Made by a program: the position numbers and the translations under genes. Below are positions 53,963 to 63,954 of a stretch of DNA of 64,000 bases, one piece after another. The stretch lies in assembly GCA_003194525.1 (NCBI GenBank), contig NBIV01000188.1, positions 1 through 64,000 of the forward strand. The letters run 5' to 3'. A model generated the notes under the pieces. That model was not told the origin of the DNA, ran no database searches, and saw only the letters and a list, made by a program, of their open reading frames with translations. The stretch comes from Gracilariopsis chorda. Its lineage: Eukaryota > Rhodophyta > Florideophyceae > Gracilariales > Gracilariaceae. Every line of letters starts with the position of its first letter. Positions within the stretch are counted from its first letter, which is position 1.

Positions 53963-56041
53963 CTAGGGCGTAAATGTTCCCAGTTTTACGGGGTTCCCCT
54001 TTCGCAAAAACCCGTTCAGGGGCGCTGCAGTATCCGAAAAGTTCGGGATAAACCGTCGATAGACGTTGATTAGCCCCAAAAAGGATCGCAGTTCCATTTG
54101 AGTACGGGGCTCTTTCGCCTCAACGAGGGACTTGACTTGAGCTTTCTCGATTGCTAACCGTCCAGTACGGATAATGTGACCCAGATACTTCACAGTATCT
54201 GTAAAAAACTCGCATTTCCTCAACTTGAGGGTAGTTCCCGCATCGCGGAGTACGGTCAGCACGTCTCGGAAGTGAGTGAGATGGTCGTCCAACGAGTTGG
54301 AGAAGATGATAATATCATCAAGGTAGACCAGATTACTCCGCCACTTAAAGCGGTTGAGTAGAATATCTACTGCACGCTGAAAGGTGGCGGGGGCGTTGGT
54401 TAACCCAAATGGCATCCACTTGAAGCGGTAAATTCCTGCGTGGCAGGTGAATGCGGTTTTGTCGCGATCCTCCTGTCTGACAGGTACTTGCCAATATCCC
54501 CAATTGGCATCAAGGGCCGTGAACACGGTGGCGTCTCTAAGGGAGTCAATGCACTCGTCCATACGAGGGATGGGGTACGTGTCCCTAACAGTCACGGCAT
54601 TGAGCCGGCGGTAGTCGACACAGAACCTCCAGGTTCCGTCGGCCTTTAAAGCCAGTACAACTGGGGATGCCCAGGGTGATTGAGCGGGCTCAATCACACC
54701 TGCGCGGAGCATCTTGTCCACTTGGGACTGCTCCTTTTCCCAAGCTTTCGGACCTGCCCTGTAAGGGGGCTGTGCAACCTGTCGCGCACCGGGGTATAAA
54801 TCGATCCGGTGTTCTGTTGCATTAATCTCGCCAAGCGAGCCATCCCACATTGTGGTGAATTCCCGTAACATTGTACGGAGTTTGTCGCAGTGCGACTCTG
54901 GCACGTGGCTGAAGTCCAGCGCTTCAAGTGCTTTTCCCGGATCAATCCGGTCGTTGCTCGATGGAGCATTGTCCTGTGGAACAGGTGTGGTTCGCAATTC
55001 CGAGTTACTCGGTATGTTCGACGCTGAAGTAGCGGTTTCCTCCCCCTCCTTAGACTTGACGTCTTCGGACGGCGGGGCGAACTCTTCAGAAGAGGTGGTA
55101 ACTCCGAGTACATCAGCGGCTTTCATCTTCGTTGGCAGCATTCCCATAGGATGGGGGGTTCCACTCCCAATTACTTGGTGCTTGACCAGATACTGGGGGT
55201 GTTTGCCGAGGTTGGCAACCAATATCCGGAAAGGAACATCCGGGGAAATGGAGACAATTCCATTAGCCAGCGCCAGCTGGGATTTCTCGTACAACGAGGC
55301 GAGGGGTTTTATAACCCGAAGACCGTGTCGACGGGAATTTACCTGCACCCAGACTTGCGACTCAGGTGGTATAGAAACCGAGGCAGCGACGCGGAGCTTG
55401 GTGGACTCGCGGGACGTGGGCGGTGGTTCCTGCGCAGCAGGGAGCGGAACTTGTTTCCGAGAGGACCGCTTTAGCGGGCGGCGAACAATCGGAAACGACG
55501 ATCCGTTGTCAAGTTCTACACGCCTGAGGCGGGGCCTGATTGCGTCGACAAATCTGTCGCAATAATCACATCCCAGTATGACTGGTGCTGCCAATGAACG
55601 GCAAACGATGAAGTCAAACTTCACCACAGAGGTGCCAAGTCTCACGACGAGGTCCACTGTGCCCACCGTTTGTAACGGATTATTGTTCGCATCCAAAATG
55701 TCAGGGACCGCGTCAGAGCGGATACGAGACGGCACAAGCGGGGGTAACAATGATTCCACAACAAAGTTGGGGCCTGCACCTGTATCCAGGACGATGAGAA
55801 ACCTCACCATAAACTGGGGATCAAGGCCAAGGTCGGCATAGACCTTGTAATAGCGCTTGGCCAAGACCAAGACTCTACCGGGAATCTGGGGATTTTTACT
55901 CCGTATCAACGGGCAACGCAACACACCGAGGTGCGCAGAGTCCGCGTCAGTGGTGTCTTTCTTCGAGAGGACTTTCAATGGGGAGCGAGGCGAGGACGCC
56001 TCGGACGCCAACAGCCTCTTGTCTGAGGACGCCTCTCCCAA
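53963..56041 (-). CDS. Copy C protease-reverse transcriptase ORF (692 aa, truncated in RNase H)
   Basis: This is the longest intact pol piece in the window. It has protease VLDTGAGPNFVVESLLPP, then LVVRLGTSVVKFDFIVC and APVILGCDYCD, a linker, and RT with TWRFCVDYRRLNAVT, TALDANWGYWQVP, MPFGLTNAPATFQRA, LVYLDDIIIF (catalytic YLDD), KLRKCEF, YLGHII and ELRSFLGLINVYRRF. All RT motifs are intact. It ends at TAG 53963-53965, early in RNase H; RNase H and integrase continue in the same frame beyond it. The start shown is the first ATG after gag; a frame change separates it from gag. Confidence 0.85.
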   Translation of the reverse strand: MGEASSDKRLLASEASSPRSPLKVLSKKDTTDADSAHLGVLRCPLIRSKNPQIPGRVLVLAKRYYKVYADLGLDPQFMVRFLIVLDTGAGPNFVVESLLPPLVPSRIRSDAVPDILDANNNPLQTVGTVDLVVRLGTSVVKFDFIVCRSLAAPVILGCDYCDRFVDAIRPRLRRVELDNGSSFPIVRRPLKRSSRKQVPLPAAQEPPPTSRESTKLRVAASVSIPPESQVWVQVNSRRHGLRVIKPLASLYEKSQLALANGIVSISPDVPFRILVANLGKHPQYLVKHQVIGSGTPHPMGMLPTKMKAADVLGVTTSSEEFAPPSEDVKSKEGEETATSASNIPSNSELRTTPVPQDNAPSSNDRIDPGKALEALDFSHVPESHCDKLRTMLREFTTMWDGSLGEINATEHRIDLYPGARQVAQPPYRAGPKAWEKEQSQVDKMLRAGVIEPAQSPWASPVVLALKADGTWRFCVDYRRLNAVTVRDTYPIPRMDECIDSLRDATVFTALDANWGYWQVPVRQEDRDKTAFTCHAGIYRFKWMPFGLTNAPATFQRAVDILLNRFKWRSNLVYLDDIIIFSNSLDDHLTHFRDVLTVLRDAGTTLKLRKCEFFTDTVKYLGHIIRTGRLAIEKAQVKSLVEAKEPRTQMELRSFLGLINVYRRFIPNFSDTAAPLNGFLRKGNPVKLGTFTP

Positions 56042-56058
56042 AGGGGAGACTCCCTCAG

Positions 56059-56383
56059 TTAGTTTTCCGCCTTCGGCAGTGGGTTGGGTTCCTCGACAAC
56101 GAGTGCTTCATCCCGTTGACGGGGGTTTCTATCTGCATAAGCAGGGGTTGCAATGGATGGTTGCGTGATCTCCCGAATCGGGGCGTATGAAGCTTGCCGC
56201 GCACGCGTGGTCTGTGGTAGGGAATGGGAAAAGTCCGTAGGAAGCCGTCGGGACGGAACGCTTCTCCCCTGGAGTGAGGGCCTCGTAGTTTGCCACCACC
56301 TTGGCAATATCCTTCAGTGAGCAGATACACTGAGGCGAGGTATGGCCATGGGCATAACAAAGGTGGCAAATGAGAGCCAACAC
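56059..56383 (-). pseudogene. Copy C gag zinc knuckle region
   Basis: CHLCYAHGHTSPQC is a CX2CX4HX4C knuckle. It lies in a different frame from the upstream gag core, and the frame shifts back before the pol ORF. Confidence 0.8.
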
Positions 56384-56553
56384 CGCGACACGCGGATTAT
56401 TATTCCGAGTATCGGAGAAGCGAACCGCAGGGCGGGTGTCAGTCCATCAAGGACGTTGATAACGGGAATGACCGTTTGGAAACGGGATTCGTTGGGGTTG
56501 GACCCGACCGTTACCACCGTATAGAACGGGATCTTCTCTTCCCGTATCACGGG

Positions 56554-58218
56554 TCATCTCCGTCGTCGACAACAAATCACTGGTGGGTATCGACACACCT
56601 TCCCCTGCACTAAATTCATGGTATCAAATCCCTGTCCAGGGTTCCCATCCGCAGTGAGCGGGAGTGAGGAAGCATCGCTTTCTCGCAACAACGCCTTGGC
56701 GGATTTAGACCGATTGTTCGGAGTTCTTGCACGAAGTGCATCCCCTTCCGCTCGAGCGTGTTGGACCAGCTCGAGATAGGTGATCCTCCGCTTGTCCTCC
56801 CGATAACAGGTAACTAAACTCCGGATTGCCGGGTCAAGACCATCGACGAACATGGTACTGCGCTCCTTAGCGGGGTATACGTTACCACATCTGTGGAAAG
56901 CCTTGTTAAGGCACACCGAGTAATCGGTCTCAGTCTCTCCAGCACGCTTGCGTGTATCTCGCAAAGCCAGGATAGCCTGCTGAATAGCGGTGTTTGTGGC
57001 GTAGGAGCGCAGAAGGTACTGCACAGCCTCCGGTCAGCAAGTAACCCCTCCCTCGGAGGCACGAGAAGATCCTCTGACGGAGTTGTATTGGTCCTCCGCC
57101 ACTCCCTGTAAGAAATATGGTAAAGCCAAATAGGCTTGTCCCTCATTCATACCGAGGATATCGGCCTCCGCTACAAAGCGGGATAGGAAATCCAGTACTA
57201 GGACTGGGTCCTCTCCAGTAAAATACTGGTTGCGGAGCGAGAGCTGCATTCGCTTAATGCATTCTCGCACACTTCCCGTACCACGGGGCGTACGTCCAAG
57301 TGACGAATCTTCGAGCCGGTAGTACCGGTATGATAAAAGCTTCCGGTAATCTGGGTTTGTTGGTTTCAATTCCCGGAGACCGAGGTGTCTTCTCCCCTTC
57401 TGGCGGGTGCGGATCACACCTTCAGTGGCCGATGACCGCTTCGAGCGGGAGCAGTAGCCTCGCTTCTCGTCCTCCGATTCGGAGTCTGAGGAGCTCGAGC
57501 TAACCGAATGGTTTCGGGATGAGTCCGACGATGTCGAAGAATCGGAGTCCGAATATTTTCAGTGGTGTTTCCGTTGATGACGGCGTTTCTTCTTCCCAGC
57601 AAGCTGGTCGTTGTGCGATGCCTCGTTTACTGGATCAGCCGGGGATGGTTTGTGCATGAGGAAGAACTGCTCCAGCGTCTCCAGGTGGGCACCAATCCGA
57701 TCAAATCGGGCTTCAACTCCTTCGATGAAGGTGGCGGGTTGTCCCAATCTCTCCAACACGGAGTTGGCGTCAGACCGTAAAATACGGAGTTCCTCGGCAA
57801 CCTCCTTTACGGGGGTTGCCAAGACCACCTCTTGGAGGGATTTTAGTTCCCCTACAAGGTTGTCATGGGTGGTCCACAGAGCGCGGACCTGGGATTCCAG
57901 GGAAGTCCTCTGGGGGGTGTTATCGCCCGTTCCACGGGGGCTTGAAGCCGCGACAGCGGGAGCAGGGTGGGGTGCCTGGGGCACTGTGGCAGCAGCCGGA
58001 GTCAATGCTGCATTCCCCTGCGGGGGTGATAAAGAGGGCAAAAGGAGGTTCCGGGGTTCCCGGTCGGGGGTATCATTCTGCAATAAAGCGGTGCCAGCAC
58101 GGCTGGAACTTGTCCGTATAGAGATAAGGGGTACGAACAGAACTTTGGAAGTGTCCGCGTTGTCGCGGGAGCGACTACGCGTAACCACTGGCTCCGCATC
58201 GGAGGGCTTTCTCGACAT
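56554..58218 (-). pseudogene. Copy C gag, N-terminal and core parts (interrupted)
   Basis: 219 codons are open from 58218: polar N-terminus, Pro/Ala-rich stretch, then a helix (LESQVRALWTTHDNLVGELK, LRSDANSVLERLGQPATFIE). After a stop at 57559 the same frame resumes (57417-57034) with the gag core YRLEDSSLGRTPRG, CIKRMQLSLRNQYFTGEDP and VLDFLSRFVAEADILGMNEG, and again at 57024-56554. Several nonsense or indel changes are present. The core aligns with gag of copy B (GSDPISILRFLSLFR). Confidence 0.8.
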
Positions 58219-58303
58219 GAGAAAATACCGTTACGACGGGAAACGATCACGGAACGTCCGGTGAGTGAAAACAAACCTCGTAAGAAGGAAAACAAAAAAC
58301 CGA

Positions 58304-58321
58304 TTCTAGGTCGGGAGACCA
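58304..58321 (-). other. Primer-binding site of copy C
   Basis: On the element strand TGGTCTCCCGACCTAGAA follows the 5' LTR after a 3-bp spacer. It is identical to the site in copy B at 45618-45635. Confidence 0.8.
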
Positions 58322-58324
58322 CTT

Positions 58325-59149
58325 TGTGGTGCAACGCCCCAAAGGGGAGAAGCACCGAAAGACGTTCGGGATCTTTCCTGCGTGGAGGTGAACCCAGTTG
58401 GGTAGAGCCCCTATAGGGGTGGCACGGCGGAGCCGGTTTGTAAGACCGAGGCCACCCTTTGCGACTAGCGCAAGAGGGTTTAGGACAAGAATCGGTATCC
58501 GCGAGACCGGGAATGCGTCCTGGCCAGAGGTAGGTTTCCACGTAAGTGGGGGTGTGTGAGCGGATGCGCACACGACGGCCGCGGATAGCGGGAGGTGCTA
58601 CCCTAAAAAGGGGGAAAGGAAGGGCGAAGAGGAGGAAGAGAGGACGAAGTGAGTCGCGAGAGCGATGGGGGCGAACGGCGATGCCAGTAACAATATCCCT
58701 ATACAGGGCGAAACACCAATGCAATCGGAGTAATATGACTCCCAGTGATGGGTCCCTTTAGATGTGCAAGGGGGTTAGATGTCGCGTGGTTCACGGCGTT
58801 TCCCTCCAAAGAGGAGTAGAGCACGCGCGCAAGCGGTAACAACTAGAGCCAGTTCCCCAGTTTGGGGTCCTTTGTTGGGGAAGGTTTACTGGTGCAACAC
58901 CAGTGCGCCGTCGCACTAAGTACTAGCTTCCCAGAAATGGGCGTGAAAATAATAAATAAAATCAACTAAAATACTCCACATTTCGTGGCAACATCCACTA
59001 CTGTGGCCAACCGCCAATCGACCCAAAACCGTTTCCCACGTGTCCTCATCCACCATTGTGGGGCGTAGTTCATATACACACTACAGAACCGATAATATCG
59101 GGAAAGCGTTCAAGTACCAAGAATCCCTCCCTGAGGGCGTTGCACTACA
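58325..59149 (-). repeat. 5' LTR of copy C (825 bp)
   Basis: Same length as 49432-50256 and about 96% identical, no indels seen. The outer edge abuts the target duplication CCTTT at 59150. Both LTRs keep the terminal inverted repeats. Confidence 0.96.
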
Positions 59150-59595
59150 CCTTTCAACGGGCAATGGATATAATCCTCTCTAGGGTTAAATGGAAGTTTG
59201 CGCTGGTTTACTTGGATGACGTGATCATCTTTTCAACAACCATACGGGAGCATTTCACCCACGTGAGGACTGTCCTAAGGAATCTCCGCGAGGCTGGAAT
59301 AACATTGAAGCTGCCTAAATGCTTCTTTTTCCAAGCCTCTGTGGATTATCTTGGCCATGTGGTTCATCCGGGTAAACTCGAGGTAGCCAAGCGGACAACA
59401 GATGCCATCCGCCAGGCGAAACGCCTGAGGACTCACACTGAACTGCGCTCCTTCCTTGGGCTTTGTAATGTCTACCGTCGGTTTGTTGAGGGCTTCTCCA
59501 AGATTTCAGCTCCCCTCAACGAGATGCCCAAGAAGGGCACGCCATCGGAATTTGATTGCATAACGGAAGCACAGTACAAGTCCTTTGATACCTAA
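59150..59595 (+). pseudogene. Copy B reverse transcriptase, 3' half
   Basis: Resumes as TFQRAMDIILSRVKWKFALV then YLDDVIIF (catalytic box intact), LPKCFFF, YLGHVV and ELRSFLGLCNVYRRF. It ends at a TAA at 59593-59595, in the place of a coding codon between RT and RNase H. The upstream ATG of the same frame lies within the copy C LTR and is irrelevant. Confidence 0.92.
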
Positions 59596-59622
59596 AGGGA
59601 TAAGCTACTGAACCCTCCGATA

Positions 59623-60282
59623 TTGGCGTTGCCCAAGCCTGGTAGACCGTACCTGCTGGATACGGACGCATCCGATGGACAGGTTGCATGTTCTATCCTT
59701 CAGGAACAAGAATCACCAAAGGATTATCGACCCATCGGATACTGGAGTAGGACCCTTAACACTACCAAAAGGAACTACAGTACTACCAAAAAGGAATGCC
59801 TTGCTATCGTATGGGCAGTTCTAACCTTAAGGCCTTACCTTGAGGGAGTTCGGTTTACCATTAGGACCGACCACCACTCGCTCTGCTGGTTGCTGAATAT
59901 GACTGATGCATTTAGTAGGCTCGCGAGATGGAGATTGCGGCTCTCCGAATTCGAATACGGAGTTACCTACACGCCAGGGGTCAAACACCAGACGGCTGAT
60001 GCGCTCAGCCGCATACTTACCGATGGAACAGACGAAACCCCTTTGGACGACGATATGCCAACTCCGAACCTCGAGGGATACCAGACAGACCCAGAGGATG
60101 ACGTACTGCTCGCCCAAGTGGTATGCTCCGATGGTGACGACGACGTTGATCCGGAGGATGTATACGTAATTGACTGGCCGCAGGACCCATTGGATGACGA
60201 TGTGGCCCTTGAGGTTAATGCCGTTGTGCCAGAGGAGAAGGAACTACTCCCTATCACCCTACAGGATCTCCTACAGGCGTAG
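59623..60282 (+). pseudogene. Copy B RNase H
   Basis: DTDASDGQVACSILQ, GYWSRTLNTTKRNYSTTKKE, RTDHHSLCWLLNM and ADALSRIL are the RNase H motifs in order, followed by an acidic linker rich in Asp/Glu. The TAG at 60280-60282 interrupts; integrase resumes downstream in the same frame. The segment is in the same frame as the RT fragment. Confidence 0.88.
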
Positions 60283-60381
60283 AAGGGTGATGAGTTCTGC
60301 CAATGGAAAGCGCAGCTTGCTGGAACCAGTGGATGTCTTTATGAATTTGACCAATTCGGATTACTATTCCGAAGGTCTCCT

Positions 60382-61317
60382 TTGGATGGTTCTATCCAGA
60401 AAGTCATTCCTAAGTCCCTACAGGCGCGGTTCCTTTACCTCGCTCACTACTCTCGATTTGCGGGACACCCTGGAGGCACACGCATGTATCAAACTCTTAG
60501 GAAGCACTTCTATTGGCCCTTCATGGCGAATGACCTTTGGAACACCTCAAGGACGTGCATTTCTTGTGCGAAGATCCGTGGGACACGAGCTCGCCATCAG
60601 GCTAAGCTAAAGTTCGTTCCAGCCGCTGGACCACTGGAGTTCATCGCAATGGACATACTTGGCCCACTGCCGAAGTCCACCCACGGGAACCAATTCATCT
60701 TGGTTATTACCGATAGGTTTACCGAGATCACACGGGCTATTCACTTGAGGACGACTACCGCTACGGATGTCACTATGGCGTTTCTTACCCACTGGGTCTA
60801 TCCTTATGGTTTGCCGCTTTATCTCCTGACGGATAATGGCACACAGTTCGTGTCGAAGTTCTTCTCGCACGTCTGTGCTACCTTCGGTATCAAGCACGTC
60901 ACCACGACGGCATACCACCCACAAACCAATGGACAAGCCGAGCGGTTCAACAAATTGCTTGCGAATCGTTTAGTACACTACACTGCTGAGCACCAATTGG
61001 ATTGGGACGACTACGTAGAACCATTTGTTTATGCCTACAACACACAGGTGCATAAGTCCACTGGCACTACACCGTTTGATCTCATCCTGACTCGGCAGCC
61101 GCTACCATTGGGAGTGGATGTGAAAACCTCTTGGTTCCCTCAGGATATAACCAAAGGAATGACACCTACGCAGGCTAAGAGATATGCTCGCCGGCGGATC
61201 GATTCTATCCTACAGGCAGCGAGAACTACGGTATCGCGATCGCAGTTAAGGTACAAAGCAAACTTTGCCAAAACTGTTAAGTTCACACCTACCTTCAAGG
61301 CAGGTGAACTAATATAA
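60382..61317 (+). pseudogene. Copy B integrase
   Basis: The HHCC module (HYSRFAGHPGGTRMY, CISCAKI) and DDE core (AMDILGPLP, LLTDNGTQFVSKFF, NGQAERFNK, with DD35E spacing) are complete. A TAA at 61315-61317 stops it before the GPY/F-like region, which continues at 61354 in the same frame. Confidence 0.92.
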
Positions 61318-61353
61318 CTGGACCGCGCGCCTACGGACAAGAATAATCCTCTG

Positions 61354-62274
61354 GTGGAAATTGAAATCGCCTCTAGGAAGCTCTTGCCTAAATCCATTGG
61401 CCCTTTCAAGGTGTTACGAGCATCTAGCCATACGGTTACGATCGAGCGCGATGGCCTTGAGGATACCGTCACCGTCGATCGTGTTTTACACGCTCCAATG
61501 GCTAGTGCTGCTCCATTAGAACCATCGGCACCGCCTCCAGATGACGCTCCTATCCCCGATGGATCCACACCAAAGGCTGGAAAAACTCGCTCCAGCGGTC
61601 TACCGAACGTTTCCTCCAGTGGTGTGACTCCTAAGGAAGTCTCTGTTGACTCCACGGTTGGTCCTGCCAGCGATTATGCTCCATTGGCAGAAATGGATTT
61701 ACCTGAGGAATCGTTTCTTCCACTGGAAAGCGCCAACTCCGTTGGTGAGGGAGATCTCCCATTAGGTTTTGCTCCAATGGATGATATGGACCTTCCAGAA
61801 GAAGCCTACGAGCCGTTGGATCAGGGCGACGAAGCGACTGCTTCGCCGCGCGATGCGCTTCCTGATGGTTTGCTGCGCCCGGCGCATCGTCCTGGACTCC
61901 TGCCCACCTTAGGAACAGTACCCGCGGAAAATTTTGGCATAACCTCCGGCGTAGGGAGCGAATTCTCCAATGGAACTGAGCCCCCAGGGCGTGGTAGTAG
62001 GTCTACAAGCTCGCGCCCAAAGAGCTTGGGTCCGACGGACACCATGGAGTTACCAGAGGAAGTATTAACAACGGAATATGTCGTCGAGGATATCCTCGCG
62101 GCAGAGGTTGACGAACACGGCAACCCCATCTACAAAGTTCGCTGGTATGGATATCCTCCGGAGTGCGACTCGTGGGAGCCGCGCCGGCACATCCCGGCGA
62201 ACTTTATCCGACGGTTCTGGCGAAAACAAGGGCGCACAGAGCGCGCATTTTTGGAGGGGGCGTATGACGCGTAG
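61354..62274 (+). pseudogene. Copy B integrase C-terminus with intact chromodomain
   Basis: GPFKVLRASSHTVTIE is the GPF/Y module. It is followed by a Pro/Glu/Asp-rich linker with repeated acidic MDLPEE-type motifs (three copies), then a full chromodomain: TEYVVEDILAAEVDEHGNPI, YKVRWYGYPPECDSWEP and RRHIPANFIRRFWRK, with the aromatic cage residues present. The ORF ends at the TAG at 62272-62274. Confidence 0.9.
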
Positions 62275-63045
62275 CACGCGTGTGCACGTGCACAGAACTA
62301 CACGCGCATGCTCTACCCACGTGTAATACGCCAACAGATCAGTCGATTACAAAAGGCTCAGTTTATTTCGAATCTTGACTGGCTAACCGCTAGCTAATCA
62401 TCTAACCACTGGCTTACTTACAGTGCGCGCGGCGCTTGCAACGGCGCCCGACGCTCGAAAAATCCACTGGTAATAGCCTCAATTTCTTGAGATGGCTTGC
62501 AACACGGGTTTTGGGCCTAAAACAGAGCATCGGCCGTACTCGGAAACGAGGCGGCGCACAGGCAAGCCGAAACCGGATTTGGAATCTCCTCCAATGGCCC
62601 TTTTCAACCCCGTTGAGGCGATTTCGCCGCTGAAGCGCGAGCCTGGCGCGGGCCAACGTTTGGAACGCCTAAAGAATTGGTCAATTACTTTATTTGATCA
62701 ACCACGGGCGCACACACGCGCGCTGGAACACCGCTGAAATGGCATGCAGACTGGTGGCTTTATTTGATTATCAATTTCCGACAGACTTGTGACCCCGAAG
62801 GAGCCTAAGTAGGATGCCCGAGGTACATGAAACCGTTAGAAGATCACCCCAGATTTTAGGCTTCCCACTGGCTCCTGAAAAGGCACGGCGGCCCACTACG
62901 CCGCCAAGGATAACCAATGGAATGCATGCAAAAGCTCAACCGTCACCGCCGGTCTCCATCGCGCCAATGGCGCGAGATAACTCACAAACGCATGTCATTT
63001 ACCTCAAGATATTCTCCCCTTACGGGAGCTACAATTACGGCCGCA
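62275..63045. other. Non-coding 3' region of copy B with minus-strand AATAAA signals
   Basis: No ORF is supported. TTTATT (AATAAA on minus) occurs at 62362, 62689 and 62759, all downstream of the antisense ORF, and could serve as its polyadenylation signals. CCANTGG words continue at the same density as in the coding part, showing that this DNA still belongs to copy B. Confidence 0.5.
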
Positions 63046-63954
63046 TTAGGAGGGCAGCGCGCCAGAGAAAGAAGGCGCTGGCGACGCACCACTGGAAGAC
63101 CCCGCACCGCCACCGGAAGCAGAAGCGCCGGAAGTACCACCCTTAGATGGGCGGTTGCGCTTACGACGCTTAAACTGGCTACCAATGGCTGGGGGCGGAA
63201 CCGACTCGGGAAGCGTTTCCGGATCAAGCGAACCTTTGGAATCCGCTAGGTGAACCAGATTGAGCCCAAACCGCTGGTCCAAATTCTCAGTCACCCGTTG
63301 GGAGAGCGACGCCATGTTTTCCTTGAGAACATTAGCCAGGTTGGAACGCAGCTCTTGCGTCTCCGCCTGTAGCGCTTCTAGCCTGCCCGAACGGCACAGC
63401 CAAGACCTGGCGGTCATCAGAATGGCTCCCAGGCGCCAATTGCCAGTGTAACCATTGGCGATCATTTCAGCTGACAGGCTCTCCGAAGCGGCATACGTCG
63501 CCACACCAAGCATGCTAGCGATCGGTTGCCTGGAGGGCTCAAGCAGCGGCGCCACGCTGACGCTGGCAGTGGTTACCTCAGGAACAATTGTGAGCGCTGG
63601 AGCTGCTGCCACTGGTTCAGCCACCGCCTCGGTAGCAGCTAACTCAACCACAGGAGGCGGAACAGCAATAGCTGGGGGATCCACCGTTGGCGCGACTACA
63701 GCCGGCACGAACGGCTCTGTAACCACTGGAGCAGAATGTGGAACGCCACTCGGGATGGGATCCGCAGGTTCGCCCCCAACGAGGTCCCCCACGCCGCTGG
63801 GTATTGCGGAGAGAGCCAAAGGGATGTCGTCAGGGGCCAGACAACCAACGGAGAACCCTCGAGCCTTTGGATAGTAATTCGCCACGTATTTACGGGGGAC
63901 TACATCCGGAACGGCTCGCAATGGGAACGCAGGGTAACTCTTACCGTCGTCCAT
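63046..63954 (-). CDS. Antisense ORF in the 3' region of copy B (302 aa)
   Basis: Intact on the strand opposite pol. MDDGKSYPAFPLRAVPDVVP begins a short globular N-terminus. A Pro/Val/Ala-rich linker follows (VVAPTVDPPAIAVPPPVVEL), then a globular part (MIANGYTGNWRLGAILMTAR), a coiled coil (RLEALQAETQELRSNLANVL, then ENLDQRFG), a basic patch (FKRRKRNRPSK) and a Gly/Ser-rich tail. No known domain is recognised. The coiled coil plus basic patch suggests an oligomeric nucleic-acid-binding or Gag-like protein; that is inference. Copy A has an antisense ORF in the same location. It could alternatively be the gag of another element, but CCANTGG words run through it as in the rest of copy B. Confidence 0.6.
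   Translation of the reverse strand: MDDGKSYPAFPLRAVPDVVPRKYVANYYPKARGFSVGCLAPDDIPLALSAIPSGVGDLVGGEPADPIPSGVPHSAPVVTEPFVPAVVAPTVDPPAIAVPPPVVELAATEAVAEPVAAAPALTIVPEVTTASVSVAPLLEPSRQPIASMLGVATYAASESLSAEMIANGYTGNWRLGAILMTARSWLCRSGRLEALQAETQELRSNLANVLKENMASLSQRVTENLDQRFGLNLVHLADSKGSLDPETLPESVPPPAIGSQFKRRKRNRPSKGGTSGASASGGGAGSSSGASPAPSFSGALPS

Larger units (their letters stand above)
49432..59149 (-). mobile_element. Ty3/gypsy chromovirus copy C, complete, inserted in copy B RT
   Basis: The 9718-bp element lies on the minus strand with two 825-bp LTRs, a primer-binding site next to the right-hand (5') LTR, a polypurine tract next to the left-hand (3') LTR, and gag, protease-RT, RNase H-integrase and chromodomain in order. 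The flanks CCTTC (49427-49431) and CCTTT (59150-59154) form a 5-bp target duplication with one later mutation; rejoining the flanks restores the RT motif ATFQRAM. The LTRs differ at about 33 of 825 positions by eye without indels (about 96% identity), so the insertion is not recent. Gag and RNase H carry stops or frameshifts. It has no antisense ORF, unlike its relative copy A. Confidence 0.96.
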
